Positions 1 through 8,982 of a stretch of 64,000 nt of DNA are shown piece after piece. The notes beneath the pieces were generated by a model that saw only the letters and a list, made by a program, of their open reading frames with translations, did not search any database and was not told where the DNA came from. Numbering within the stretch: the first letter of the stretch is position 1; every line of letters starts with the position of its first letter. This DNA is from JAPUEK01 sp963815355 (lineage in GTDB: Bacteria > Pseudomonadota > Alphaproteobacteria > Rhodobacterales > Rhodobacteraceae). The DNA lies in assembly GCA_963815355.1 (NCBI GenBank), contig CAWFGJ010000013.1, forward strand, positions 930,001 through 994,000, written 5' to 3'. The position numbers were made by a program, and so were the translations under genes.

Positions 1-1
1 G

Positions 2-445
2 GATCACGATCGACCGTTGAATGAGCGGGGCAAGGCGGCCGCGGCCGATCTTGGCCAATGGCTTGCCTCGCGGGGCTATGTGCCCGGTGAGGTTCTGTGC
101 TCGGACGCGTTGCGGACGCGCAAGACCTATTCGGGCATCGCACCCGCCTTGCCCGGCACCCCGGCGTTGGAGCTGAAGCCGGCGCTGTATCATGCGGGGC
201 CGGATGTGATGCTGGCGGTCCTGCGCCATGCCACCGCGGATGTGGTGATGATGATTGGCCACAACCCCGGCATCTCAGAATTCGCGACGCGGATGGTGGC
301 GCATGCGCCGTTGAACCCTGAGTTCAGCCGCTATCCCACGGGTGCGACGCTGGTGGTGGATTTTGTCGCTGACAGTTGGGCGGACGTGGGCTTTGGTTTG
401 GGAACCACGGTGGATTTCGTGGTGCCAAGCGAGATCGCTGTCTAA
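2..445 (+). CDS. sixA: SixA-type histidine phosphatase, 5' partial
   Basis: The reading frame is already open at base 2 and continues to a TAA at 443-445, so the N-terminus with the catalytic RHG motif lies outside the window. The visible start, DHDRPLNERG, is the typical SixA sequence just after that motif. A second conserved histidine lies in MMIGHNPGISEF, the late His of the phosphoglycerate-mutase-like fold. SixA proteins dephosphorylate phosphohistidine, for example on HPt or NPr proteins, in the cytoplasm. The family is clear; the substrate here is unknown. The gene ends just before a bidirectional terminator and is convergent with the bzt operon. Confidence 0.85.
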   Translation, partial: DHDRPLNERGKAAAADLGQWLASRGYVPGEVLCSDALRTRKTYSGIAPALPGTPALELKPALYHAGPDVMLAVLRHATADVVMMIGHNPGISEFATRMVAHAPLNPEFSRYPTGATLVVDFVADSWADVGFGLGTTVDFVVPSEIAV

Positions 446-470
446 GCCGCTCAATCCGGCAGATATATGA

Positions 471-500
471 AAAACGGCGCCCCGATCCGGGCGCCGTTTT
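471..500. terminator. Bidirectional intrinsic terminator between sixA and bztD
   Basis: A perfect 12-bp inverted repeat, AAAACGGCGCCC and GGGCGCCGTTTT, flanks a 6-nt loop. The T/A tails allow it to work on both strands. It lies 25 bp after the sixA stop and 26 bp after the bztD stop, between convergent genes. Confidence 0.85.
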
Positions 501-526
501 GGTCTGCAAACCCCGTCGTCGGGGTG

Positions 527-1306
527 TTAGTGGCCGAGGATCTGGCTGAGGAACAGCTTTGTGCGGTCTGATTGCGGGTTGGAGAAGAACTCTTTCGGTT
601 CATTCTGTTCCACGATCTGGCCTTGGTCCATGAATACAACGCGGTTGGCCACGGCTTGGGCAAAGCCCATCTCATGGGTCACGCAGATCATCGTCATACC
701 TTCTTCGGCAAGGCTGATCATGGTGTCGAGCACCTCTTTGATCATCTCGGGGTCAAGGGCGGACGTCGGTTCATCAAACAGCATGATCCGTGGTTTCATG
801 CAAAGCGAGCGGGCGATTGCCACGCGCTGCTGCTGGCCGCCCGACAACTGGCCGGGGTATTTGTGGGCCTGCTCGGGGATCTTGACCTTTTCGAGGAAAT
901 ACATCGCGGTTTCCTCGGCCTCCCGTTTGGGCACCTTGCGGACCCAAATCGGGGCCAGAGTCAGGTTTTCCATGATCGTCAGGTGGGGGAACAGGTTGAA
1001 GTGTTGGAACACCATCCCAACCTCGGACCGGACCTTGTCGATGTTCTTGATGTCAGATGTCAGTTCGGTGCCATCAACGATGATCTGCCCTTTCTGGTGT
1101 TCTTCCAGACGGTTGATGCAGCGGATCAGCGTCGATTTACCCGAGCCCGACGGGCCGCAGATGACGATGCGTTCGCCCTTGTTCACCGTCATGTCGATGT
1201 CGCGCAGCACGTGGAAGGTGCCGTACCACTTGTTCATGTTGGTGATCTGGATGGCCACCTCATCGGAGACGAGCATCTTGCTGTGGTCGATAGCGGAGTT
1301 TGCCAT
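527..1306 (-). CDS. bztD: Polar amino-acid ABC transporter, ATP-binding subunit
   Basis: This is a 259-aa ABC ATPase with Walker A GPSGSGKST (about residues 51-59), the signature LSGGQQQR, Walker B IMLFDEPTSALD and a switch histidine in CVTHEMGFA. It would energise uptake of glutamate, glutamine, aspartate and asparagine through the two permeases encoded immediately upstream. AGGGAG precedes the ATG at a normal spacing. It is the last gene of a four-gene minus-strand operon in bztABCD order, as in Rhodobacter capsulatus, and is followed by a strong terminator. AapP is the rhizobial equivalent. Substrate range is inferred from family and gene order. Confidence 0.93.
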   Translation of the reverse strand: MANSAIDHSKMLVSDEVAIQITNMNKWYGTFHVLRDIDMTVNKGERIVICGPSGSGKSTLIRCINRLEEHQKGQIIVDGTELTSDIKNIDKVRSEVGMVFQHFNLFPHLTIMENLTLAPIWVRKVPKREAEETAMYFLEKVKIPEQAHKYPGQLSGGQQQRVAIARSLCMKPRIMLFDEPTSALDPEMIKEVLDTMISLAEEGMTMICVTHEMGFAQAVANRVVFMDQGQIVEQNEPKEFFSNPQSDRTKLFLSQILGH

Positions 1307-1318
1307 GATTTGGCTCCC

Positions 1319-2620
1319 TTAGCGGTGGTCAGTCTTCAGCTTGTTCTCCAGATACATAGAGTATCGGGACATGCTGAAGCAGATGACGAAAAAGATTGCG
1401 CCGACAAAGATGTAAGGCTCCCAGTAGATGCCTTTCCAGTTGATGTCCGCCCGGACGATCTGGGTGACGCCTTTCAGCGGGTCCATCAAGCCGACGAAGG
1501 CCACAAGCGTGGTGTCCTTGAACAGGCCGATGAAGCTGGAGACGATGCCCGGGATCGAGATTTTCAACGCCTGCGGCAGGATGATCAGGCGTTCGGCTTG
1601 CCAGTAGTCAAGGCCAAGCGCGTCAGCCGCCTCATACTGGCCGCGCGGCAGGGCCGCGAGGCCACCACGGATCACCTCGGCGATATAGGCCGAAGCAAAG
1701 AGGGTCACGAGGATGATCACCCGCAGGATGATGTCGAAATTCGTCCCCGGCGGCAGGAAGTACTGCAGCAGGAGCGAGGCGGTGAACAGCAGCGTGATCA
1801 GAGGCACGCCGCGGATGAACTCGATAAAGGCAACGGACAGCGATTTGACGATGACCATGTCTGACTGCCGCCCAAGGGCAAGGATAATCCCCAGCGGCAG
1901 CGAGAAGGCGATGGCGGTCACACCGATGGTGATGGCCAACAGGAAGCCACCGAACTTGTCGGAATCCACGGCCGTCAGCCGAAGCGGCAGGTAATGGCCC
2001 AACTGGTCGATCATTGTACCGCCAAGGAACAACCACCAGACCACCGCCGCGACAAAGCCCAGGGTTGCCGCAACCGGCACCCCAAAGCGATCCGACAGCA
2101 GCCGAAAGGCGATGTACATGACGACAAAGCCAAGCATGGCCACGACCGAAACCCAGACCGAGCCCCCCCACAAAAGGAAGAAGCAGATCGCCGGGTAAAG
2201 CATGGTCAACCACAGCAGCTTGCGCGATGCGCCCGAGAACAGCACAGGGGCAAGGGCCACGATCAGCAGCACAAGCGCCAGAACCGGACGCCAGTAGCTT
2301 TCGGGCGGGTAGAAACCAAAGAGGAACTGGTGCCAGCGTTCGCGGATCATCGCCCAGCAGGCCCCGGTAGCCCCCTCACCCGCCGCAGCGGTCACGATGT
2401 CACGGCATTCGCGCAACGAGTTTGCGTTCCAGACGCCGTTCAGCCACCACGGCAGGGACGCGGCGATGATCGCATAGATCGCAATCACACCCACAATCGT
2501 CAGGAAAGAGTTAAGCGGGCCAGAGAACAGGTTTTCGCGGATCCACGCGACCCAGCCGGATTGGTTGGAAGGCGGAGCGACGGCGGGCAGCATCTCGTGA
2601 CGGATGAAATGGTCTGTCAT
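1319..2620 (-). CDS. bztC: Polar amino-acid ABC transporter, permease subunit
   Basis: This 433-aa inner-membrane permease has several hydrophobic segments and an EAA-type coupling loop near EAADALGLDYWQAERLIILP that contacts the ATPase. The long N-terminal half with extra membrane spans is typical of BztC/AapM, which are larger than ordinary HisM-type permeases. It starts one base from the stop of the other permease gene (bztB ends at 2622) and is followed 12 bp later by bztD, so the genes are translationally close. With BztB it forms the heterodimeric membrane channel. Confidence 0.92.
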   Translation of the reverse strand: MTDHFIRHEMLPAVAPPSNQSGWVAWIRENLFSGPLNSFLTIVGVIAIYAIIAASLPWWLNGVWNANSLRECRDIVTAAAGEGATGACWAMIRERWHQFLFGFYPPESYWRPVLALVLLIVALAPVLFSGASRKLLWLTMLYPAICFFLLWGGSVWVSVVAMLGFVVMYIAFRLLSDRFGVPVAATLGFVAAVVWWLFLGGTMIDQLGHYLPLRLTAVDSDKFGGFLLAITIGVTAIAFSLPLGIILALGRQSDMVIVKSLSVAFIEFIRGVPLITLLFTASLLLQYFLPPGTNFDIILRVIILVTLFASAYIAEVIRGGLAALPRGQYEAADALGLDYWQAERLIILPQALKISIPGIVSSFIGLFKDTTLVAFVGLMDPLKGVTQIVRADINWKGIYWEPYIFVGAIFFVICFSMSRYSMYLENKLKTDHR

Positions 2621-2621
2621 A

Positions 2622-3899
2622 TCAGCGCGCCTTCAACTGAACGGAATTGTTGTAGAAGTTCATCACCGTTGAGATCGCGAGGCTGATGATGAGATAGATC
2701 ATCATCATCAAGAGCATACACTCCAGCTCTCGACCGGTTTGGTTCAGGGTGATGCCTCCCAGCGTGCCGCGCAGGTCAAGGTAGCTGACCGCGATGCCAA
2801 GCGAGGTGTTCTTTGTCAGGTTCAGGTATTGGCTGATAAGCGGCGGGATGATCACCCGCAGCGCTTGGGGCAGCACCACAAGGTTCATGGTGCGTCCGGG
2901 GCGCAGGCCAAGCGCAAAGGCCGCTTCGGACTGGCCGCTACTGATGGCAATGATACCCGCCCGCACGATTTCCGCGATGAACGCCGCCGTATACAGCGTC
3001 AATGCGATCAGAAGCGCGGTGAACGAGTGCGGCACCTGCAACCCGCCTTGGAAGTTAAAGCCTTTCAATGCCGGGTATTCGAGGTGAAAGCCCATGGCCA
3101 TCAACAGGGCGACAATCGGCACGATCAGGATCAGCACCGATTTCCACCAGGTCACCGGGCGGATGCCCGTCGATTCCTGTATAGCCCGTGCCGACGCCAC
3201 CAGGCGGTGGTTGAACCACAAGGACCCCAAGATCACCGCCAGCGCGGCAAGGAAGGTCAGGTTCAGCGTCACGAACCCAATGTCCACCGAGCCAAGGCCA
3301 CGGGTGAACAGCGGTGTCGGAACCGAGGTGCCACGGTTGGTGATCGCAACCGAATCAAACAAGATCATCGACGCGGCAGGTTCCTGCCCCGAGGCGATCA
3401 TCTCATCGGTGACGCGGAATGCTTTTGGCTCGGGCATGACTTCCGAGAACAGCACGTAGCTGAGCAGGATCCACAAAAGCAGGGGGATGTTGCGGAACAC
3501 CTCGACGTAGACGGTCATCAGACGGCTGACGAGCCAGTTCTTCGACAGGCGCAGCACGCCAACAAAGATCCCCAGCACGGTCGCAAGGATGCAGCCCAGA
3601 AAGGCCACCACCAGCGTATTCAGCAAGCCGACGATCAGCGCCCGGAAGTGGTTACTGTCGTTGGTATAGGTCACGAATTGCTGGTTGATGTCGTAGCCAG
3701 CCCGCTGCCAAAGGAACCCATAATCAAAGACCTTGCCGCGCGCGGCGAGGTTTTCGACCACGTTGTTCAGCAACCAGGCGACAAAGAGCCCGACAACCAG
3801 AAGAACGATGACCTGAATGGTAATGGAGCGGTATCGCGAATCGTATACCAGCATCGAGAGTCGGAACGACTCCTTCGGCACGTCAGTTGCCAGCGCCAT
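2622..3899 (-). CDS. bztB: Polar amino-acid ABC transporter, permease subunit
   Basis: This 425-aa integral membrane protein belongs to the BztB/AapQ group. The coupling loop SEAAFALGLRPGRTMNLVVLP is visible in the C-terminal third, after a segment of periplasmic character. It pairs with BztC. The gene follows bztA after a 128-bp gap that holds a strong hairpin, consistent with the usual excess of binding-protein transcript over permease transcript. Confidence 0.92.
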   Translation of the reverse strand: MALATDVPKESFRLSMLVYDSRYRSITIQVIVLLVVGLFVAWLLNNVVENLAARGKVFDYGFLWQRAGYDINQQFVTYTNDSNHFRALIVGLLNTLVVAFLGCILATVLGIFVGVLRLSKNWLVSRLMTVYVEVFRNIPLLLWILLSYVLFSEVMPEPKAFRVTDEMIASGQEPAASMILFDSVAITNRGTSVPTPLFTRGLGSVDIGFVTLNLTFLAALAVILGSLWFNHRLVASARAIQESTGIRPVTWWKSVLILIVPIVALLMAMGFHLEYPALKGFNFQGGLQVPHSFTALLIALTLYTAAFIAEIVRAGIIAISSGQSEAAFALGLRPGRTMNLVVLPQALRVIIPPLISQYLNLTKNTSLGIAVSYLDLRGTLGGITLNQTGRELECMLLMMMIYLIISLAISTVMNFYNNSVQLKAR

Positions 3900-3987
3900 A
3901 GAATATATCCCCTGTTACTGCCCGGATTCTCGCTTGTTTGGCGGGATCTTACGTCCCTTGGCCAGGCAGGCCGATGTCAAAACGGAA

Positions 3988-4019
3988 TGGGGGCGCGCAC
4001 CATGCGGCACGCGCCCCCA
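3988..4019 (-). terminator. Hairpin between bztA and bztB (attenuator or 3' stabiliser)
   Basis: A perfect 10-bp stem, TGGGGGCGCG and CGCGCCCCCA, encloses a 12-nt loop just 3' of the bztA stop. On the minus strand it is followed by TTCCGTTTT, a weak T-tract. Such hairpins after binding-protein genes commonly cause partial termination or protect the upstream mRNA. That role here is inference. Confidence 0.7.
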
Positions 4020-4027
4020 CGTTCAGC

Positions 4028-5044
4028 TTAGCGCAGCGGCGGAGCGTACTGCAGGCCGCCTTGGGTCCACAGAGCGTTCAGGCCACGTGCCAGGTTGATG
4101 GCAGTGCCTTCGCCGATGTTTGCCGAGAAGATCTCACCATAGTTACCAACAGCAGCGATCGCTTTCATGAACGCGTCGTTCGGCAGGCCGATCTTGGCAC
4201 CCATGTCGCCGGAAACGCCCAGAAGACGCTTCACTTCTTCGTCGGTGGTCGACGCAGCGGTTTCGGCCACGTTGGCTTTGGTCACGCCTTTTTCTTCAGC
4301 GATCAGCAGCGCGAAATAGGTCCAGCGGACCACGTCGCCCCAGTTGTTGTCGCCATGGCGAACGACCGGGCCGAGCGGCTCTTTGGAAATGATTTCCGGC
4401 AGGATGATGTGGTTAGCAGCATCCGGCATGGTTGCGCGGCTGGCAGCCAGACCCGAAGCGTCCGTGGTGTAGGCATCGCAAGCACCGGCCAGATACTGGC
4501 GCTGGGCTTCGCTGTCGTCGGCCACGGTGACCGGGGTGTAGCTGATGTTGTTCTGCTTGAAGAAGTCAGCAAGGTTCAGTTCGGTCGTGGTGCCGGTCTG
4601 GATACAGACGGTGGCGCCATCAAGTTCCTTGGCGGAAGAAACGCCGAGGTCTTTCTTCACCATGAAGCCCTGACCGTCGTAGTAGTTGACGGCGACGAAA
4701 TCGAGCGCCAGTTCGCTGTCGCGCGAGAAGGTCCAGGTGGAGTTACGAATCAGAACGTCGACCTCGCCGGACTGCAGCGCGGTGAAACGGGTTTCACCGG
4801 TGGTCGGGACGAACTTCACCTTGGTCGCATCGCCGAGAACGGCAGCAGCGATCGCACGGCACAGATCAACGTCGAAGCCAACCCAGGTGCCGTTTGCGTC
4901 AGGTGTGCCAAAGCCGGTCAGGCCGGTGTTGGAGCCGCAGATCAGTTCGCCGCGGGCCTTCACGTCATCCAGCGTGCCGCCGAATGCGACGCCTGCCAGA
5001 ACCGTGGTAGCCGCGAGCGTGCCGAGAAAAACGGATTTGTTCAT
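4028..5044 (-). CDS. bztA: Amino-acid ABC transporter, periplasmic binding protein
   Basis: This 338-aa protein is of the solute-binding family 3 type. The ATG at 5044 is chosen over a longer in-frame start at 5113 because AGGAAGAGG precedes it and it opens a classical signal peptide (MNKSVFLGTLAATTVLAGVA, cleaved before the GTLDD region). Conserved binding-fold segments include GFDVDLCRAIAAAVLGD and the TRFTALQSGEVDVLIRNST stretch. It delivers polar amino acids to the BztBC permease in the periplasm. It is first in the operon, so the promoter should lie in 5045-5275; I could not assign it. Confidence 0.93.
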   Translation of the reverse strand: MNKSVFLGTLAATTVLAGVAFGGTLDDVKARGELICGSNTGLTGFGTPDANGTWVGFDVDLCRAIAAAVLGDATKVKFVPTTGETRFTALQSGEVDVLIRNSTWTFSRDSELALDFVAVNYYDGQGFMVKKDLGVSSAKELDGATVCIQTGTTTELNLADFFKQNNISYTPVTVADDSEAQRQYLAGACDAYTTDASGLAASRATMPDAANHIILPEIISKEPLGPVVRHGDNNWGDVVRWTYFALLIAEEKGVTKANVAETAASTTDEEVKRLLGVSGDMGAKIGLPNDAFMKAIAAVGNYGEIFSANIGEGTAINLARGLNALWTQGGLQYAPPLR

Positions 5045-5275
5045 TCTTACCTCTTCCTGTGGTCCACCGAAGTTGGTGGGGAGTGTTTTACCCCGCATTG
5101 CCTGCGGTGGCATCTGATGATGACGATCAGTGTCGTCACTACCGCCTATTCTCGGACAAAGCGGTTTGAAAGGTCAAGAGAAACCCTTGGAAACCTTACG
5201 CTGCGCCACTTCTCTGCGATTGGACGGGCATTCGCGTAGGGATTGAACCCTAAGCGAAGGCAATACGAAACATTG

Positions 5276-5983
5276 TTACCCACACAATTCCCAGAATCGT
5301 CCCGCCTCGGCCAAAGCTTTGTGTCGGGCGGCTTCGAGAATCGCGGCATCTTCGTCTTCGCCCCAGGCCTCAACCTGCCAGGATTCGTCGATTCGCGAGA
5401 GGGTCCAGGCCTCGTCCACGGTCAAGCGGCCCTGCGTCACGGCCAGCCCCAGCACCAGCGAACCGGTGATGGCCACAAGGTCGTGAAACGCCGAAATCTG
5501 GAACGGGGTGAACCCCCGCACGATGGCCGAAAACCGGTCGTGGCTGGCGGCGGGCTGCGCGATGTGCATGACCCCGGCGGTCGCAATCAGGGGCGCGGAC
5601 AGCGCCGTTGCGGACCAGTGCAGCAAAGGGTCCCAGCCCGCCGCCTGACGGGCCACCAAGGCGGCAGGCGCCTCGGCACGATAGCACAAAAGGTCTGTGT
5701 CGCCGTAGGCCAGCAAAAGCTCTGCCACCTCATCAAACTGTTCGCTGACCTTATCCAGGGCCGAGTTGGCCGCACGGGTAACGGGCATGGTTTCGGGCTT
5801 GATCAGGCCCTGCTGGGCATCCCATTCAACCGCTATGGCCTGCGCCATGGCCATCGTCGGCACGATCAGCGCGCGCTTGGCTGGCGTTTTGACCGGGCGG
5901 TCGTCGAGGGTTACGGTAAAGCCGCCCTCACAAGGGGCGGCTTGGGCCGATGTCCAAAAGCGTTTGGCTTTCCAGGCGCTCAT
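5276..5983 (-). CDS. ATP12 family F1-ATPase assembly chaperone
   Basis: This 235-aa protein begins MSAWKAKRFW and contains the ATP12-type motif VTLDDRPVKTPAKR near residues 22-36, followed by the conserved WDAQQGLIKPETMPVTRAANSALD region. In mitochondria Atp12 binds the alpha subunit of F1-ATPase during assembly, and alphaproteobacterial homologues are assumed to act similarly in the cytoplasm. The start overlaps the upstream pseudouridine synthase gene by 4 bp, so they are likely co-transcribed. Family assignment is firm; the bacterial role is inferred. Confidence 0.9.
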   Translation of the reverse strand: MSAWKAKRFWTSAQAAPCEGGFTVTLDDRPVKTPAKRALIVPTMAMAQAIAVEWDAQQGLIKPETMPVTRAANSALDKVSEQFDEVAELLLAYGDTDLLCYRAEAPAALVARQAAGWDPLLHWSATALSAPLIATAGVMHIAQPAASHDRFSAIVRGFTPFQISAFHDLVAITGSLVLGLAVTQGRLTVDEAWTLSRIDESWQVEAWGEDEDAAILEAARHKALAEAGRFWELCG

Positions 5984-7026
5984 CTTGCCTCCGAAAACGG
6001 ATCGGCGGGCACGTCTTTTTCCTTCCAGTCCAGCAGCGCCCAGGTCTTGGCCATATGTTCGGGCAAGGGGGCGGTGAAGGTCATCAGTTCTTTGGTGATC
6101 GGGTGTTCGACCGTCAGCGAGCGGGCGTGCAGGTGGAGCTTGCGCGAAATCTCACCGCCAAGGCCAGCGCCCCAGCCATCGCCAAGGTTGTCGGTGCCCG
6201 AGCCGCCGTATTTGCCATCGCCGATGATCGGGTGGCCCATTTCGCACATATGGGCGCGCAGTTGGTGGGTGCGCCCGGTGATCGGCTCTAGCGCCATCCA
6301 TGACAGGCGGGTGCCAAGGAACCAGAGCGTGAAGTAATCCGTTTGGGCGCGTTTGGCGTCGGGGTAATCGGCCATCTTGGCCGGATGGACGCATTGCATC
6401 TTTTCGCCTTCGCCGCCGCGACCATGGCCCGGGGCTTTCATAAGCCCGTATTTGATCGAGCCCTGACGCGGGTTCGGCACACCGGCCACCAACGCCCAGT
6501 AAATCTTGCGGGTATTGCGGTGGCGCAGCGATTCCGACAGCGCACGGGCAACGCGATCGGTGCGGGCCAGCATCAGCAGGCCGGAGGTGTCCTTGTCCAG
6601 ACGGTGCACCAGCTTGGGGCGCTCTTTGAAGCCGAACTTGAGCGCCTCGGTCAGGCCATCGACATGGCGGTCGCCTTGGCCCGAGCCGCCTTGGCTGGGG
6701 AGGCCGGGGGGCTTGTTCAGGATGATCATATGTTCATCCTTCCACAGCACGGCGTTCTGAATCATCTTGGTGTCGGCAGCGGACACACCGCCTTCACGCG
6801 GGCGGCTGGGGGCTTCGGCATCGGGCAAGGGCGGGATGCGGATGGTCTGGCCGGGGATCACCCGGTCCGAGGCCTTGGCCCGCGCGCCATCGACGCGCAC
6901 CTGACCGGTGCGGCACATCTTTTCGACCGCCCCTTGGGTGATCTGGGGAAAGCGCCGTTTGAACCAGCGATCAAGGCGCTGTTCGCCCTCATCAGAAGAA
7001 ACGGTCAGGGTTTTTACGCCGCTCAT
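5980..7026 (-). CDS. RluA-family pseudouridine synthase
   Basis: The protein is 348 aa from the ATG at 7026, which overlaps the crcB stop in an ATGA junction; an upstream in-frame start at 7134 is rejected. An N-terminal S4 RNA-binding domain (about residues 8-70, RLDRWFKRRFPQI) precedes the catalytic domain. The active-site motif HRLDKDTSGLLMLARTD carries the conserved aspartate, and TGRTHQLRAHM is the second family motif. It converts uridine to pseudouridine in rRNA or tRNA. RluC is the likeliest class because of the S4 domain, but the target position cannot be read from sequence. Confidence 0.92.
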   Translation of the reverse strand: MSGVKTLTVSSDEGEQRLDRWFKRRFPQITQGAVEKMCRTGQVRVDGARAKASDRVIPGQTIRIPPLPDAEAPSRPREGGVSAADTKMIQNAVLWKDEHMIILNKPPGLPSQGGSGQGDRHVDGLTEALKFGFKERPKLVHRLDKDTSGLLMLARTDRVARALSESLRHRNTRKIYWALVAGVPNPRQGSIKYGLMKAPGHGRGGEGEKMQCVHPAKMADYPDAKRAQTDYFTLWFLGTRLSWMALEPITGRTHQLRAHMCEMGHPIIGDGKYGGSGTDNLGDGWGAGLGGEISRKLHLHARSLTVEHPITKELMTFTAPLPEHMAKTWALLDWKEKDVPADPFSEAR

Positions 7027-7400
7027 GCGAAGGCTCCACGGGTCAGATAGATCCCGGCGGCGAGGGCCGCGAGGGAAAGGAAGACGCTGGCCCCGGTATA
7101 GGTCAGCGCGGGCAGGATCTCGCCGCGCTCCCACAGGGTGAAGGCGTCCAACGAGAAGGCGGAAAAGGTCGTGAAGCCGCCCAGAACCCCGGTCATCAGA
7201 AAGGGGGCCAAGCGGGTGCCGGATTTCTGCGCCAGCACCACCACCAGCACCCCCATCGCAAACGAGCCAAGCAGGTTCACGATCAGCGTGCCATAAGGAA
7301 AGCCCGTCCCGAAAAGGCGCAGCGCGCTGACATTGGTCAGGTAACGCAGGGATGCGCCAAGGGCGCCGCCGAGTGCGACTTGGGAAAGGGTCCAGAACAT
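7023..7400 (-). CDS. crcB: CrcB/Fluc fluoride channel
   Basis: This is a 125-aa, four-helix membrane protein. The ATG at 7400 follows AAGGAAAG and is preferred to the longer frame from 7478. Family motifs are GGALGASLRY near the N-terminus and GGFTTFSAFSLD in the third helix, which holds the pore phenylalanines. It exports fluoride as an antiparallel dimer in the inner membrane. I saw no convincing fluoride riboswitch in the 154 bp upstream. It overlaps the pseudouridine synthase gene by 4 bp. Confidence 0.92.
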   Translation of the reverse strand: MFWTLSQVALGGALGASLRYLTNVSALRLFGTGFPYGTLIVNLLGSFAMGVLVVVLAQKSGTRLAPFLMTGVLGGFTTFSAFSLDAFTLWERGEILPALTYTGASVFLSLAALAAGIYLTRGAFA

Positions 7401-7500
7401 CCGCTTTCCTTGGGCGCGGGCGGGGGAATTGTCAACCTTCGGCAGCAGATTCGGGCCTTGTGACGCGTGGTCGGGCAAGCGTGCGCCTTGGGCTGGCCTG

Positions 7501-7533
7501 CCTCCGGCGGGAGTATTTTTTGCCGAGATGATG
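7501..7533 (+). repeat. Short intergenic repeat, copy A
   Basis: The motif CCTCCGGCGGGAGTATTT is followed by TGCCGAGATGATGAG. It matches three other copies in this window (around 35151, 51124 and 56333), all in gene gaps. It lies between rarA and crcB and reads opposite to both. Confidence 0.7.
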
Positions 7534-7554
7534 AGCGGGCACGTCAGCGCGGGG

Positions 7555-8874
7555 TTAGCCGCCCTGACGTTTGGCGCGCAGTTTGACGAAGTAGTCGATG
7601 CGTTTTTTCAGCTCACGTTCAAAGCCGCGTTCGGGAGGAAGGTAGTAGACCGGGCGCTTCATGCCATCGGGGAAGTAGTCTTGTCCCGAAAAGCTGTCTT
7701 CGGCGTCGTGGTCATAGGCATAGCCCGCGCCATAGCCGATGTCCTTCATCAGCCGGGTGGGGGCGTTGCGGATGTGCAGGGGGGGCGGGTGGCTGCCGGT
7801 TTCGCGCGCGGCGGCGCGGGCGGCTTTGTAGGCGGTGTAGACGGCGTTGGATTTGGGCGCGAGCGCCAGATAGACCAGCGCTTGCGCGAGGGCCAGTTCC
7901 CCCTCGGGTGAGCCGAGCCGTTCGTAGGTTTGCCAGCCTTCGAGGCAGATCTGCTGGGCTTGCGGATCGGCAAGGCCGATGTCCTCGACCGCCATGCGGG
8001 TAATGCGGCGGGCCAGAAAGCGCGGGTCTTCGCCGCCTTCCAGCATGCGGGCGAACCAGTAGAGCGCCGCATCGGGATCGCTGCCGCGCACCGATTTGTG
8101 CAGGGCGGAGATCAGGTTGTAATGCTCCTCACCGGATTTGTCGTATTTGGCGGCGCGGCGCATCAGGCGGGTGGCGAGTTGGTCACGGCCCAGCGGCTTG
8201 TCGCTGCGCCAGGCCGCGACCTGTTCGATCAGGTTCAGCAGGGCGCGGCCATCGCCATCGGCCATTTCCAGCAAGGCCTCACGCGCCTCGCCCGTCAGTG
8301 GCAGAGCGCGGGCGAGGTCTTGTTCGGCGCGTTGGGCGAGGCGCTCCAGATCCGCCAGCGACAGGCGTTCCAGCACGATCACCTGCGCCCGCGACAGCAG
8401 CGCCGCGTTGAGCTCAAACGATGGGTTTTCCGTGGTGGCGCCGACCAGAAGGATGGTGCCGTCTTCCATATGGGGCAGAAAGCCGTCTTGCTGGGCTTTG
8501 TTGAAGCGGTGGATCTCATCGACGAACAGCAGTGTGCCCTGACCGTTCTGGCGGCGGATGCGGGCGGCCTCAAAGACCTTTTTCAGGTCGGGCACCCCGG
8601 TGAAAATCGCCGATATCTGCACGAAGGCAAGGTCGGTTTCGGCGGCAAGCAGTCGGGCGATGGTGGTCTTGCCCACGCCGGGCGGGCCCCAGAGGATCAG
8701 TGAGGACAGGCTGCGCGCGGCCAGCATCGCGCCCAAGGGGCCTTCGGCGGAGAGCACATGGGATTGGCCGATGACCTCAGACAGCGTGCGGGGGCGCAAG
8801 CGGTCGGCCAGCGGGCGGGGGCCGGGCTGGGCAGAGCGGGGCGTGTCGGAGGGCGTGTCAAAAAGGTCGGCCAT
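7555..8874 (-). CDS. rarA: Replication-associated recombination protein RarA (AAA+ ATPase)
   Basis: This 439-aa protein belongs to the MgsA/WRNIP1 clamp-loader-like family. Walker A is GPPGVGKTT (about residues 64-72), Walker B is LLFVDEIHRF, and sensor 1 is VGATTENPSF. The C-terminal oligomerisation region contains the family segment DPDAALYWFARMLEGGEDP. RarA acts at stalled replication forks in the cytoplasm. It starts about 110 bp downstream of rplQ, separated by a strong terminator, so it is probably transcribed independently of the ribosomal cluster. Confidence 0.95.
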   Translation of the reverse strand: MADLFDTPSDTPRSAQPGPRPLADRLRPRTLSEVIGQSHVLSAEGPLGAMLAARSLSSLILWGPPGVGKTTIARLLAAETDLAFVQISAIFTGVPDLKKVFEAARIRRQNGQGTLLFVDEIHRFNKAQQDGFLPHMEDGTILLVGATTENPSFELNAALLSRAQVIVLERLSLADLERLAQRAEQDLARALPLTGEAREALLEMADGDGRALLNLIEQVAAWRSDKPLGRDQLATRLMRRAAKYDKSGEEHYNLISALHKSVRGSDPDAALYWFARMLEGGEDPRFLARRITRMAVEDIGLADPQAQQICLEGWQTYERLGSPEGELALAQALVYLALAPKSNAVYTAYKAARAAARETGSHPPPLHIRNAPTRLMKDIGYGAGYAYDHDAEDSFSGQDYFPDGMKRPVYYLPPERGFERELKKRIDYFVKLRAKRQGG

Positions 8875-8933
8875 GCGGGCAGGTTACGCGCTTGGCCGCG
8901 CGGGGGCCAGTGGGGGAACACAGCACCCAAGCA

Positions 8934-8960
8934 AAAGGCCCGCCGATGGGGCGGGCCTTT
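8934..8960 (-). terminator. Terminator of the ribosomal supercluster after rplQ
   Basis: An 11-bp stem, AAAGGCCCGCC and GGCGGGCCTTT, with a 5-nt loop, lies 23 bp after the rplQ stop. On the minus strand it is followed by TTTTGC. This marks the end of the str-S10-spc-alpha cluster. Confidence 0.85.
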
Positions 8961-8982
8961 CGGAAAGCGTGGGGATCAGGGC

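Noticed and set aside
7401..7554. Fluoride riboswitch upstream of crcB
   Set aside because: No recognisable pseudoknot-type crcB motif; the gap holds only the short repeat and a ribosome-binding site.
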